Shown here piece by piece: positions 26,451 to 36,552 of a stretch of 64,000 nt of DNA; positions within the stretch are counted from its first letter, which is position 1, and every line of letters starts with the position of its first letter. Location: NCBI GenBank assembly GCA_023389055.1, contig JAEWFA010000006.1, positions 62,001-126,000 on the forward strand. The letters run 5' to 3'. This stretch comes from Pseudomonadota bacterium. Lineage in GTDB: Bacteria > Pseudomonadota > Gammaproteobacteria > Burkholderiales > Burkholderiaceae_E. The position numbers were made by a program, and so were the translations under genes. Under the pieces are notes generated by a model, which was given only the letters and a program-made list of their open reading frames with translations, ran no database searches and was not told the origin of the DNA.

Positions 26451-27650
26451 TCACTTCCACGCGGGCTTCGGGGTGACCAGCGATGCGGTCGCGATGCTGC
26501 GCGGCCAGACGACCTCGAATTCGCCGTTCTGCCACTGGCCGACGCTTCCCGGAGTGGCGACGTTCTCGCTCCCTTCGAAACGGATCGGTCCAATGATCGT
26601 CGGGTGCTCGTTGCGGGCGATGTAGTCGCGCATTGCCTTGCGGTCGAGGCCGACTTTCGCGGCCGCCTGCGTCATGATCTCCAGTCCGGCCCAGCAGTGA
26701 CCGCTGGCCCAGCGATCGGGCTCCTTGCCGAACTTCGCAGTGTGCGCCTGGAAATACGCCTTCGCTGCAGGACTCGTCTTCGCGTTCCACGAACCCATTC
26801 CGGTCACGCCTTCGGCACCCGCGCCGATGACGTTGCGGTACAGCTGGAACGCCGTGCCGACGGAGGCGTAGAACAGCTTCGGGTTGAAACCGATCTCCTT
26901 GGCCTGCTTGCTGGCGAGGATGGTGTCGGGCGGATACGTGATGCCGATGAACGCGTCGGGGCTCTGGTCCTTTATCGTTCGCAGCACCTGCGACAGGTCC
27001 TTGACGCCGAGCGGGTATCCCTTGCGTTCGACGACCTGGATCTTCGTCTTCTTCAATGCCGAGTTCAGCGCCGCGAAGTTTTCGAGTCCGAACAGGTCGT
27101 CCATGTAGAGAATCGCGATCGTCTTCACATCGTTCGCGACGAGCATGTCGACCAGCGCATTCATCATCCGGTCGGGCTGCTGCAGCGTCGCGAAGAAGTG
27201 CGGCAGCTGCATGTCGACCAGCTTGCGCGACAACGCGGTAGGCGCGAGCATCGGGTAACCGAAGCGGTTCGCCAGCGGCGCGAGCGCGAAGTTCGCGTTG
27301 GACCCCCACGGCGGCAGGATCAGGTCGACCTTGTCGCTGCCCATCAGTTTCTCGTAGCTGCGGATGCAGGTCTCGATCTCGCTGCGGTCGTCCAGTCCGA
27401 TGAGTTCGATGCGCCGTCGTACGCCCTTGACTTCGAGGCCCCCCGCGGCGTTCTGCTGCTCGGCCCACAACAGGTAGTTCGGCTCCTGCGTGACCTGCGC
27501 GCCGGCGGCCCATGGTCCGGTTCGTGCGATCGCGTATCCGATTCGCACCGGACCGGTCTGCCCGAGTGCGAGCGCAGGCATCGCCAGGCCCGCGGCGCCG
27601 GCGCCGAGCGCCTGCAGCGTGTCGCGGCGGGTAACGGGACGCTTGCTCAT
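26451..27650 (-). CDS. Substrate-binding protein of a LivK-type (aromatic-compound?) ABC importer
   Basis: A 399-residue periplasmic binding protein. The N-terminus has a Tat-like signal (RRDTLQALGAGAAGLAMPAL, then ALGQ). The body is a type I periplasmic binding fold: VRIGYAIARTGPWAAGAQ, LDDRSEIETCIRSYEKLM, LPPWGSNANFALAPLANRFG and KTIAILYMDDLFGLENF. LivK-like proteins beside aromatic catabolic genes often bind aromatics rather than amino acids, so a 4-alkylphenol or its product is a reasonable guess. The ATG at 27650 follows AGGAGACACC. Confidence 0.88.
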   Translation of the reverse strand: MSKRPVTRRDTLQALGAGAAGLAMPALALGQTGPVRIGYAIARTGPWAAGAQVTQEPNYLLWAEQQNAAGGLEVKGVRRRIELIGLDDRSEIETCIRSYEKLMGSDKVDLILPPWGSNANFALAPLANRFGYPMLAPTALSRKLVDMQLPHFFATLQQPDRMMNALVDMLVANDVKTIAILYMDDLFGLENFAALNSALKKTKIQVVERKGYPLGVKDLSQVLRTIKDQSPDAFIGITYPPDTILASKQAKEIGFNPKLFYASVGTAFQLYRNVIGAGAEGVTGMGSWNAKTSPAAKAYFQAHTAKFGKEPDRWASGHCWAGLEIMTQAAAKVGLDRKAMRDYIARNEHPTIIGPIRFEGSENVATPGSVGQWQNGEFEVVWPRSIATASLVTPKPAWK

Positions 27651-27819
27651 GGTGTCTCCTTTCGTGGTTTTCATAGAGCGACGATGATAGGCACGTCGCG
27701 GCCGCGCCGCCTCGCTTTTCGTGCGAAACGCCTCGCGCTTCGTCGGATGCAGCCTTCGGGTTTACCCTGCAGCGAGGCGCGGGGAGCGTCTACCCCACGC
27801 GATTGCGCAATCGGCATCT

Positions 27820-29367
27820 TCACAAGCTGATGCCGCAGCGCCCGGGGGCGATGATGTTGTTCGGGTCGAGCGCCTGCTTGAGTTTCTTCTCCACCTCACG
27901 CTTGACCGGGCCGTAGGTGGCCGCGACCTTCTCGGCGAACGCCGTGTTCGCGCGGTACATGCCGTACCCCTCGCGCGCGAAGGTGTGCAGCAATTCGTCG
28001 TAGCAGGCGTAGGCCTTCTGCGTCTGCTCGGCGTCGCTGCGGTCGTACAGCAGGTCGATCACGTGGTGCATGTCGCGCCAGCCGACAATGAACTCGCCGA
28101 CGTAATCGAATCCGTACTTCGCCAGGATGCGCTTGGCCATCTGCATCTGCTTCTGCGTCTCGCTGCCCTTCGCCTGCGAAACCGGCGCAAACCAGATCGA
28201 ACCACCGCCGCCGCGCCAGTTGTACAGGCCGAACTCACCGAGATTGGGCTTGCCCTTCATCAGGTCGAAGCGATATTCGAGCGCCTTGCTTTCGCGTGCA
28301 TCCTCGGCGCGCACGATCCTGCCCCCGGTGCCTGCAGCGACGGCCTCGATGATCTTCCAGTTGGCATCGTTGGTTTCCTTCGTGCCGTACAGCGCCGCGT
28401 AGACGTTCCACGCGCCGATGTCGTGGTCCTTCTGGATTTTCTTCACCGCGTCGTCGCCGATCGCGCCCGGCCCCTGGTGGTAATCGGCACGCTTCACCGG
28501 CTTGCACGGCGCCTCCCACAACGTGTGCGCGATGACCACCGCGTTCGGGATGACCATCGCGATGCGCAACGGGCGCAGTGCTTCGACGATCTTGGCGATG
28601 TCGGCCTCGTCGGGGTACTGGATGCAGAACGGCCGGAAGTCGGGCGGCGCCGGCATCAGCCACATGCCGAGTTTCGTGACGATCCCGTAGTTCGATTGCG
28701 TGAAGATTCCGTCGAGCGTGGGGCCGTATCCCCACTTGAACACCTGCCAGGTGTTCGAGTTCGGCATCGAGCCCATTCCGGTGCGCAGCACCTCGCCATC
28801 GGCGAGCACGACTTCCATCCCGGACGAGAACAGAAAGTGCTCGCCGTACGGCGTGTAGCCGACGCCGCGATCGACCGTATTGCCGAGCGGGCCGGCGATC
28901 GCGGACGGCGCGGGACACGAGAACCACAACGGCAGCTTCTTTTCCTGCAGGTAATCGTAGAGCTGCTGGTAGGTCACGCCCGGTTCCACCAAAGCCGTGC
29001 ACAGGTCGGGGTCGACCGAAAGGATGCGGTTCATCCGGCGCAGGTCCATGACGATCTGCCCGCGCTGCACCGGCGCGGCAGAGCCGTAGCCGAGGTTCTT
29101 GCCGGTCGAGATCGGATACACGGGGATCCTGTGCTCGTTGAGCACTTTCATCACCTGCTGCACCTGTTCGACGCTCGCCGGCGTGATCGCCGCCGACGGC
29201 GCGTGCTGCTCGTCGGGCACCGGCATCATGATCTTGTTGTACGGGACGAGGCGTTCGGTCTCGGCCAGAACGTTCTCGGCGCCGAGGATCGAGCGCAGCT
29301 GCGCCAGCGCCTTGTCGAAGGTCGAGGCTGCGACGCCCTGGGGAAGCGCGTTGCCGTGGGTACTCAT
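27820..29367 (-). CDS. pchF: 4-cresol dehydrogenase (hydroxylating)-type flavoprotein subunit (PchF/EhyB/VAO family)
   Basis: A 515-residue flavoprotein of the vanillyl-alcohol oxidase/4-cresol dehydrogenase family. The FAD-binding half has YPISTGKNLGYGSAAPVQRG and PLGNTVDRGVGYTPYGEH; the C-terminus ends PNNIIAPGRCGISL. The family oxidises para-alkylphenols through a quinone methide that adds water. Partner genes for a cytochrome (PchC-like) and a PchX-like protein precede it, each overlapping the next, so electrons probably go to the cytochrome rather than oxygen. The ATG at 29367 overlaps the preceding stop (ATGA). p-Cresol, 4-ethylphenol and eugenol are all possible substrates. Confidence 0.88.
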   Translation of the reverse strand: MSTHGNALPQGVAASTFDKALAQLRSILGAENVLAETERLVPYNKIMMPVPDEQHAPSAAITPASVEQVQQVMKVLNEHRIPVYPISTGKNLGYGSAAPVQRGQIVMDLRRMNRILSVDPDLCTALVEPGVTYQQLYDYLQEKKLPLWFSCPAPSAIAGPLGNTVDRGVGYTPYGEHFLFSSGMEVVLADGEVLRTGMGSMPNSNTWQVFKWGYGPTLDGIFTQSNYGIVTKLGMWLMPAPPDFRPFCIQYPDEADIAKIVEALRPLRIAMVIPNAVVIAHTLWEAPCKPVKRADYHQGPGAIGDDAVKKIQKDHDIGAWNVYAALYGTKETNDANWKIIEAVAAGTGGRIVRAEDARESKALEYRFDLMKGKPNLGEFGLYNWRGGGGSIWFAPVSQAKGSETQKQMQMAKRILAKYGFDYVGEFIVGWRDMHHVIDLLYDRSDAEQTQKAYACYDELLHTFAREGYGMYRANTAFAEKVAATYGPVKREVEKKLKQALDPNNIIAPGRCGISL

Positions 29368-30014
29368 CGTTCCGGTCTCCCGTCGTGGTTCTCGTGCAAG
29401 TCGATAACGAACGAAACCAGTCCGGTACCGTCCGCTTCGCCGTTGGCCGGTGATGCACCGGCGTCGATTGCGCCGGTCGCAGGCCGGCCCGTGACGATCT
29501 CCGTGTAGCGCCTTGCGATCGGCGGCGCCCATCCTTCGATGGGGTCAGACCAGGCGAGTGCCGGCGCGGCGCCGGCTGCGTGCAGGCGATGCCGCACGTG
29601 CGCGCCGTCGAAGCGGTGCTGTCCCTCGACCAGCCAGGACCCGCCCTGCGATGCCGCGACCTGCTGGAACAGCAGTGCGGCGGCGTCATCGATCACGCCT
29701 GCTACGCGAGCGCCGTGCGCGCTCCGCAGCACCGAGTCGATCGAGGCGAACGAGACCAGGTCTTCGGCGCCGCGATCGAGCAGCGTAGCCGGTGTACCGG
29801 CAGCGCGCAGCGCGCCGACGATCGCCGTGGCCAGCGCGGTGGAGCCGGGCAGATCGCTGCGGTGCACGACAAGAACGGGCTCGGCGTGCACGCGCGGAAC
29901 GGCCGCTGCGGGCGATGCCGAAGCGGGCGTGGCCACTGCGGAACGAACGAACACCGGTGCTCCGGCGAAGAGGGCGGCGCCCGCGATGCTTCCGAGAAAG
30001 TTGCGCCGGTCCAT
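29364..30014 (-). CDS. PchX-like Tat-exported protein of unknown function
   Basis: A 216-residue protein with a twin-arginine signal (MDRRNFLGSIAGAALFAGAP) and no catalytic motif I can recognise. Its place between the cytochrome and flavoprotein subunits matches pchX in the Pseudomonas pchACXF cluster, whose role is also unknown. The start shares one base with the cytochrome stop (TGATG) and its stop overlaps the pchF start, so the three genes are coupled. Possible roles are assembly of the flavocytochrome or haem/FAD handling; this is inference. Confidence 0.65.
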   Translation of the reverse strand: MDRRNFLGSIAGAALFAGAPVFVRSAVATPASASPAAAVPRVHAEPVLVVHRSDLPGSTALATAIVGALRAAGTPATLLDRGAEDLVSFASIDSVLRSAHGARVAGVIDDAAALLFQQVAASQGGSWLVEGQHRFDGAHVRHRLHAAGAAPALAWSDPIEGWAPPIARRYTEIVTGRPATGAIDAGASPANGEADGTGLVSFVIDLHENHDGRPER

Positions 30015-30328
30015 CACTGCACCGGCTTGCCGGAAATCAGCCGCGCGACCTGCGCGAGCATGTCGTCGTCGATTTCGCTCGGCCGGAAGCTCGGCATCGC
30101 GCGGTTGCCGTGACGGACGACGTACTGGATGTACTCGACGGGCAACGCACGCCCCTTGAGCACCGGACCGACATTCACTTCGTGGCAGTAGCCGCAGACC
30201 TTGTCGTAGATCTCCTGGCCGTTCTGCCACTTGCCGCTGCTGTCGGCGATGGCGGTCGACGCGATGCCTGCGAGAGCGAGCAACGCAAAACAGCGCGACA
30301 GGTTCGCGCGTATCCCCGGGTTCCGCAT
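30014..30328 (-). CDS. pchC: c-type cytochrome subunit of 4-cresol dehydrogenase type
   Basis: A 104-residue monohaem cytochrome c: signal peptide (FALLALAGIASTAIA), haem motif CGYCH near residue 46 and a C-terminal axial Met region (NRAMPSFRPSEIDDDML). It is the first gene of the leftward operon and the expected electron acceptor of the PchF-like flavoprotein, both in the periplasm. A very strong ribosome site, GAGGAGGAGACCC, precedes the ATG at 30328. Confidence 0.88.
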   Translation of the reverse strand: MRNPGIRANLSRCFALLALAGIASTAIADSSGKWQNGQEIYDKVCGYCHEVNVGPVLKGRALPVEYIQYVVRHGNRAMPSFRPSEIDDDMLAQVARLISGKPVQ

Positions 30329-30363
30329 GGGTCTCCTCCTCGAGCGGTTTGTCCGGTTTTCGT

Positions 30364-30379
30364 CGCAAGATGCGTGCCG
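30364..30379 (-). promoter_or_regulatory. Sigma-54 (-24/-12) promoter of the pch-liv operon
   Basis: Read on the minus strand, CGGCAC-N5-TTGCG matches the sigma-54 consensus TGGCAC-N5-TTGCW at all key GG and GC positions. The expected start point near 30353 would give a leader of about 25 bases with the strong ribosome site of pchC. A sigma-54-dependent activator is encoded divergently at 30591, and its likely binding sites lie about 70-110 bases upstream. Confidence 0.8.
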
Positions 30380-30446
30380 AACGTGCAGGGCGTTGTTTTC
30401 GTTGGAATTGCGTCGACATCGCACTGCACCAATCGAGCGGCCAGCC

Positions 30447-30490
30447 TCGATCAAATCGTCAAGCGAGGCCGGGATTGATCAAATGATCAA
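30447..30490. promoter_or_regulatory. Twin upstream activating sites of the DmpR/XylR-type activator
   Basis: Two related sites share GATCAAAT at 30449-30456 and 30477-30484, 28 bases apart. The right one is a full dyad, TTGATCA-AA-TGATCAA (30475-30490); the left one is imperfect (TCGATCAAATCGTCAAG). The core TTGATCAAAT is like the upstream sites bound by XylR and DmpR. The place and spacing suit cooperative binding by a sigma-54 activator hexamer. Confidence 0.78.
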
Positions 30491-30590
30491 GCGCGGCGAG
30501 CGGGCTGGCGACTGCGCTACAGTTGCAGTTCGGCACGCATGCGCGTATTGCGACGATGCGTGGTCGCCCGCCGGGTACCGCAGCTTCCGA

Positions 30591-32288
<1,698 letters not shown>

Positions 32289-32400
32289 CGACGGTTGGCT
32301 CGGCCGCTGTCTTCGGGCCGAGGCTGCCGCGTCCATGCAGTATGTGGGGACGCAGTCCGATCAGGTAGGGAAACCGAAGCAGTTGCAGGAGGAGAACAGC

Positions 32401-33495
32401 GTGACCAGACTGCGCGGAGTGAATCTCGGCGGCTGGCTGCTGCTCGAGAAATGGATGGCGCCGAGCCTGTTCGAAGGGCTCGCAGCCACCGACGAAACCA
32501 CCTGGTGCGCCGAGTTGGGCGCCGCCGCCGCCGAGCGGCTTCAACCCCATTGGCAGGGGTTCGTCACACGCGAGGACTTCGCCTGGATCGCCGGGCGAGG
32601 CCTCGATGCCGTGCGCATTCCGGTCGGGCACTGGATCTTCGGCCCGCCCTATCCCTACCACCGAAGCTACGGCGCCAGTCCGCACCCCTTCGTCACCGGC
32701 GGCATCGAGGTGCTCGACCGCGCGCTGGACTGGGCGGAACAGTTCGGGCTGCGGGTCATGATCGACCTGCACGCGGCGCCCGGCTGCCAGAATGGATTCG
32801 ACAACGGCGGCATCAAGGATGTCGTCGAGTGGCACACGAAGCCGGAGTATCTCGAGCACTCGCTGGACGTGATCGAGCGACTCGCCGCGCGCTACCGCGC
32901 GCACCGCGCGCTGCACGCGATCGAGGTGCTCAACGAACCGCGCTGGGACGTGCCGACCGAGTACCTGAAGACCTACTACCTGGCGGCCTACCAGCGAATC
33001 CGCAAGCACTGCGCCGCGGAGAAAGTCGCCGTGGTGTTCCACGACGGCTTTCGAAGCTTCCGTGAGTATCAGGGCTTCCTGCAGGCGCCGAACTGGCGCA
33101 ACGTGGTCTTCGACGTCCATCGCTACCAGTGCTTCGAGCGCGCCGATATCGACATGGACATCTGCGGGCACATTCGCAAGGCGGCCTGCGACTGGACCGA
33201 CGAGGCCCACGCGATCGACGCCGCACTCGGCATGCCGGCGATCTGCGGCGAATGGAGCCTGGGGCTCGACCTGAAGGTGGTGTCGCTGTGGGCCGAGGGA
33301 CCGTTCAACCATGCGCTCGAATGCATGGACCGCTTTCAGCAGGACGCCGCATTCCGCGCCTACGGTGCCGCCCAACTGATGGCATTCGAGCGGTATCACG
33401 GCTGGTTCTTCTGGAGCTACAAGACCGAGACCACGCCGGCCTGGTCCTTCCGTGACTGCGTCGAGCGCGGCTGGCTGCCCTCGCGTTACGACTAG
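32401..33495 (+). CDS. Glycoside hydrolase family 5 enzyme (exo-beta-glucanase-like)
   Basis: A 364-residue GH5 TIM barrel without a signal peptide. The N-terminus RLRGVNLGGWLLLEKWM and IPVGHWIF are typical of the exo-1,3-beta-glucanase-like subfamilies. The acid/base Glu179 is in VLNEPRW and the nucleophile Glu284 in ICGEWSLG. The start is the GTG at 32401, preceded by AGGAGGAGAACAGC. The absence of an export signal suggests action on intracellular or imported sugars. Its stop shares CTAG with the stop of the convergent ABC gene. Confidence 0.85.
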   Translation: MTRLRGVNLGGWLLLEKWMAPSLFEGLAATDETTWCAELGAAAAERLQPHWQGFVTREDFAWIAGRGLDAVRIPVGHWIFGPPYPYHRSYGASPHPFVTGGIEVLDRALDWAEQFGLRVMIDLHAAPGCQNGFDNGGIKDVVEWHTKPEYLEHSLDVIERLAARYRAHRALHAIEVLNEPRWDVPTEYLKTYYLAAYQRIRKHCAAEKVAVVFHDGFRSFREYQGFLQAPNWRNVVFDVHRYQCFERADIDMDICGHIRKAACDWTDEAHAIDAALGMPAICGEWSLGLDLKVVSLWAEGPFNHALECMDRFQQDAAFRAYGAAQLMAFERYHGWFFWSYKTETTPAWSFRDCVERGWLPSRYD

Positions 33496-35279
33496 GAAGT
33501 CGGTCCACCGCCGGCACCAGGGTCTGCGCCTGCCCGGTTCATCACCAGCGTGCGGTCGTAGAAACGATCGAAGCGAGCCTGCCGGCTGATGTGGAGCAGC
33601 GTCGCACCCGGCAGCTCGCGACACAGCAGCTCCATCGTGAGGAGCTCTTCCTTGGCGCTGTAGGTATCGGTGGCCTCCTGGAGGAAGATCCAGCTCGGTC
33701 GATGCAGGAGCAGGCGCGCGATGCCCAGCCGCTGCTGCGTGCGCAGCGGCAGCCCGTGGCTCCAGTCGTCTTGTGCATCGAGCCGCTGCGCCAGCCAGGA
33801 GACGCCAGCGCACTCGAGCGCGCGGTGCAGTTCGGCGGACGGGTAGCGCGTCTCAGGATAGGGATAGCTCACCGCGGCACGCAGGCTGCCGGGCGGCAGG
33901 AACGGGCGCTGCGGAACGAACATCATCAGTTCGCGCTCTGTCGGCAGCCGGATCTCGCCGCGCCCCCACGGCCACAGACCCGCCACTGCCTTGAACAGGC
34001 TCGCCGTGACGGTGAGATCACCGGTGAGCAGCACCCGCTCGCCGCAGCGCACGTGCAGGTTGAAGTCCTCGAGCAGCGCTTCGCCGGAAGGAGTGGCGAG
34101 CCGCAGGCCCTCGATCTCGAGCGCCCGCTGCCCGCCAGCGGCCACTGCGATGCGCGTCTCGCCATGGCCGACGCCGTCCTTCTCGCGCTCGAGCACGAGC
34201 ATGTCGTCGTACAGGACCAGTACGCGCTCCACCGAGGCGCGGCAGCGCGCCAACTCGCCGAGGTTGTCGACCGGCCACGAAAGTGCCGAGGTCAGTCGCT
34301 GGAAGGCCTGTGCCGCCTGCATCAGCATGCCGAGCGTCAGCGCGCCGGCGATGTATTGAGGCGCAGCGATCAGGATCGGAAACACCGGCAGCAGAGTCCC
34401 GTAACCCGTCGAGAAGGAGACGATGCCGAGATAGCCCAGTGTCTGGCGGTCCCAGCCGTGACCGACGTCCTCGAACAGTCGCTCGGCGCGACGCCGTTCG
34501 AAGGGTTCGCCGCGCGTCAGTGCAATCGCCTCGGCGTGCTCGCGCGTGCGCGCCAGGCCGAAGCGCAGGTTCGCCTCGACCGTCTGCAGCCGATCGGTGG
34601 CACGCACGAGCGGACGGCCGAGCCTCAGCCCGAGAACCGTCCCGACCCCGGCGTAGGCGAAGGCCATCAGGACGAGGTAACCGGGCACCTCGATCGAGGT
34701 ACCGGGCAGCGACGCACTCCCCGAGACGCTGAGCAGGATGTCGATGAAGGTGCCGAGGATCAGCAGCGAGAACAGCAGCGTATGCGCGAGCGCCACGGCC
34801 ACCTCGGTGGCGATGCGCACGTCCTCGGCAATGCGACCGTCCGGATTGTCGTGCTCGCCCGGACTGAGCTGCAGGCGATAGAGGTGGGCGCGCTGCAGCC
34901 AATGGTCGAGCAGCAGCGCCGTCATCCAGCGCCGCCAGTCGAGCTGCACCCAGCGCTTCACGTGCAGGTGAAGCGCAGTAACGCCCATCGTCAAGCCGAA
35001 GATCGCGAGGAAGATCATGGCGAGCCTGAGCAGTTCGGGCAGCGCACGCGCCTCGAGCGCGTCGAACAGGTCGCCGTGCCAGTAGTTGATCCAGATCGCC
35101 AGCCCGACCTGCGCAACGGTGAGCAGAACCAGCGACAGCACCGCTCCCCGCACCGTCCATTTGCGCTCGCCGTTCCACCACGCCACGGCAAGGCGCGAGA
35201 AGCGACGTCCGGTGCGCAGCGAGCTCGACCGAAGGGGCGGAATCCGGCGCAACGAGGGGACGGCCGGCGGCAACGACAT
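33492..35279 (-). CDS. SbmA/BacA-like ABC transporter protein with degenerate ATPase motifs
   Basis: 595 residues: a six-helix membrane domain of the SbmA/BacA/ABCD-like type (WWNGERKWTVRGAVLSLVLL, NPDGRIAEDVRIATE, FSTGYGTLLPVFPILIAAPQY) fused to an ABC ATPase fold (about 385-580). The fold is recognisable (GLWPWGRGEIRLP, FVPQRPFLPPGSLRAAVSYP), but the catalytic motifs are gone. Walker A reads TGDLTVTASLF with no GK(S/T), the signature reads LPLRTQQ instead of LSxGE, and Walker B reads WIFLQEATD with Gln for Asp. It is therefore unlikely to hydrolyse ATP by itself. It may act like SbmA, which has no ATPase domain. Confidence 0.8.
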   Translation of the reverse strand: MSLPPAVPSLRRIPPLRSSSLRTGRRFSRLAVAWWNGERKWTVRGAVLSLVLLTVAQVGLAIWINYWHGDLFDALEARALPELLRLAMIFLAIFGLTMGVTALHLHVKRWVQLDWRRWMTALLLDHWLQRAHLYRLQLSPGEHDNPDGRIAEDVRIATEVAVALAHTLLFSLLILGTFIDILLSVSGSASLPGTSIEVPGYLVLMAFAYAGVGTVLGLRLGRPLVRATDRLQTVEANLRFGLARTREHAEAIALTRGEPFERRRAERLFEDVGHGWDRQTLGYLGIVSFSTGYGTLLPVFPILIAAPQYIAGALTLGMLMQAAQAFQRLTSALSWPVDNLGELARCRASVERVLVLYDDMLVLEREKDGVGHGETRIAVAAGGQRALEIEGLRLATPSGEALLEDFNLHVRCGERVLLTGDLTVTASLFKAVAGLWPWGRGEIRLPTERELMMFVPQRPFLPPGSLRAAVSYPYPETRYPSAELHRALECAGVSWLAQRLDAQDDWSHGLPLRTQQRLGIARLLLHRPSWIFLQEATDTYSAKEELLTMELLCRELPGATLLHISRQARFDRFYDRTLVMNRAGADPGAGGGPTS

Positions 35280-35485
35280 CGGTGGGTTTGCGAGCGAAGC
35301 CCGGTGGTTTGCGCTGAAGGCTACGCTAGCATCCTTGCGCTGCGTCGGTCATCGTTCGTCCTGTTGATCGCGCTTGCAACAGTGGCCACGGCGCTGCTTG
35401 GCGCGCGAACCTGGAGAACGCTGTCGATGCTCGCGTCGGCGTAATCCCGGGCGTTTCCGCGTTTCCGGGCGGCAATGGCCCTTTC

Positions 35486-35755
35486 TCAAGGGCCTGGCTG
35501 ATGATGCTCCAACGCGTCGATCAGCGCGCCGATGCGCGCGGTGTCGTGCTCGAAGGCCGCGATCGAGTACTCGGAAATCTCGGCGTTCAGCATCGCCGTG
35601 TGAGCGATCTCGGCCAGGCCGTCGTAAGTCTTGCGGAAGCGCTCCCGCGCCGGCGGGGCGAGTTCCCGCAGCAGAGCGGTACACAGCGCGTCGAGCGCCA
35701 GCACGTTCCCCTTCAGTTCACAAATTCGTTCGGTGGCTTGCTGCAGATTGTTCAT
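35486..35755 (-). CDS. Small hypothetical protein
   Basis: An 89-residue, mostly helical protein starting MNNLQQATERICELKGNVLA, with a Cys pair in ICELK and ALCTALL. I do not recognise a family. It lies just beyond the terminator of the cold-shock gene on the same strand, so it may be expressed by read-through or from a promoter inside that region. Its codon use fits the chromosome. Confidence 0.55.
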   Translation of the reverse strand: MNNLQQATERICELKGNVLALDALCTALLRELAPPARERFRKTYDGLAEIAHTAMLNAEISEYSIAAFEHDTARIGALIDALEHHQPGP

Positions 35756-35772
35756 GGGCGCTCGCAGAAAGA

Positions 35773-35799
35773 GAAACCGCGGCTTGGGGCCGCGGTTTC
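35773..35799 (-). terminator. Rho-independent terminator of the cold-shock gene
   Basis: Perfect 11-base stem GAAACCGCGGC (35773-35783) with GCCGCGGTTTC (35789-35799) and a five-base loop. On the minus strand it is followed by a T-rich run (TTTCTCTTTC). It lies 34 bases past the stop of the csp gene. Confidence 0.85.
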
Positions 35800-35833
35800 G
35801 AACAAGGCTCCGCAAGGAGCCAGCAGATCCGGC

Positions 35834-36043
35834 TTAGATCACGCGGATGTTCGACGCCTGCGGGCCTTTCTGGCCCTGCGTCGTCTCGAACTGCACGCGC
35901 TGGTTCTCCGCCAGGGTCTTGAATCCGCCGCCCTGGATCTGACTGAAATGGGCGAACAGGTCCTTGCTGCCATCGTCGGGAGCGATGAAGCCGAAACCCT
36001 TGCCTTCGTTGAACCACTTCACGGTACCGGTTTGAGTCGTCAT
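35834..36043 (-). CDS. Cold-shock domain protein (CspA family)
   Basis: A 69-residue single cold-shock domain: MTTQTGTVKWFNEGKGFGFI with RNP1 (KGFGFI) and RNP2 (DLFAHFS). It binds single-stranded RNA and DNA as a chaperone. The ATG at 36043 follows GAAAGGAATCGAC. A leader of about 150-200 bases is likely, since the nearest good -10 (TACAAT on the minus strand) is near 36,210; long leaders are usual for csp genes. It is the last chromosomal gene before the tandem islands. Confidence 0.92.
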   Translation of the reverse strand: MTTQTGTVKWFNEGKGFGFIAPDDGSKDLFAHFSQIQGGGFKTLAENQRVQFETTQGQKGPQASNIRVI

Positions 36044-36290
36044 GTCGATTCCTTTCACGTTACTGCGCAGGCAATGCGCCAGCGCAGGCAGAGACGCCAA
36101 GAAAGTCATCGATGGGAGTTTCAACCGGGACCGACTGGCAGAGTTGCCAATGGCCGTCAGAGAAGACCTACGAGCTAACGGTCTTGATCATGCCTAGCGC
36201 ATGCATTGTACCCCAAGGGGCACCAGCGCGCTGCGCCTGCCAGTCGAGGTTCATTGACGCACGAACGATCGGTGGGCCATTGACATTCGG

Positions 36291-36332
36291 GTGGGCCCCC
36301 GGGAGTCGAACCCGGCACCAGCGGATCGTGAG
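36291..36332. repeat. Left attachment site: displaced tRNA(CAU) 3' fragment (copy A)
   Basis: A 42-base copy of the 3' end of the tRNA gene at 60,841-60,919, covering the T-arm and acceptor part. It differs from copies B and C by one missing C in the C-run and by changes near its end (GCGGATCG for ACGGATTA). The bases just to its right (36,333-36,380, containing GGTCAGACCACAATCGGC) match those to the right of copy B, so this is the left end of island 1. Confidence 0.85.
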
Positions 36333-36552
36333 ACGAGGTCAGACCACAATCGGCAACGGATCACAACGAGTATTCGCAATGCCGCCGCTACGATGTCCCG
36401 CCGGTTGTTTCGGTCGCAGTGCAACGACAGAACGCGCCTTGATCCTCGGCAATCATCGAAAGTGCAAAACCGTGTGCAATAACGACTGACGGCATCGTGT
36501 CGTGCGCCGGCCCTGCGTTCCGGGTTGCCGTCCATCACCGCTGCGGCCTATC

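Noticed and set aside
25887..27830. 647-codon plus-strand frame over the liv genes
   Set aside because: Arg/Gln/His-rich antisense translation; livH and the LivK-like gene are unmistakable on the minus strand.
36291..36332. A second tRNA gene at copy A (and at copy B)
   Set aside because: Only the T-arm and acceptor part is present; there is no anticodon arm or D-arm, so these are att fragments.
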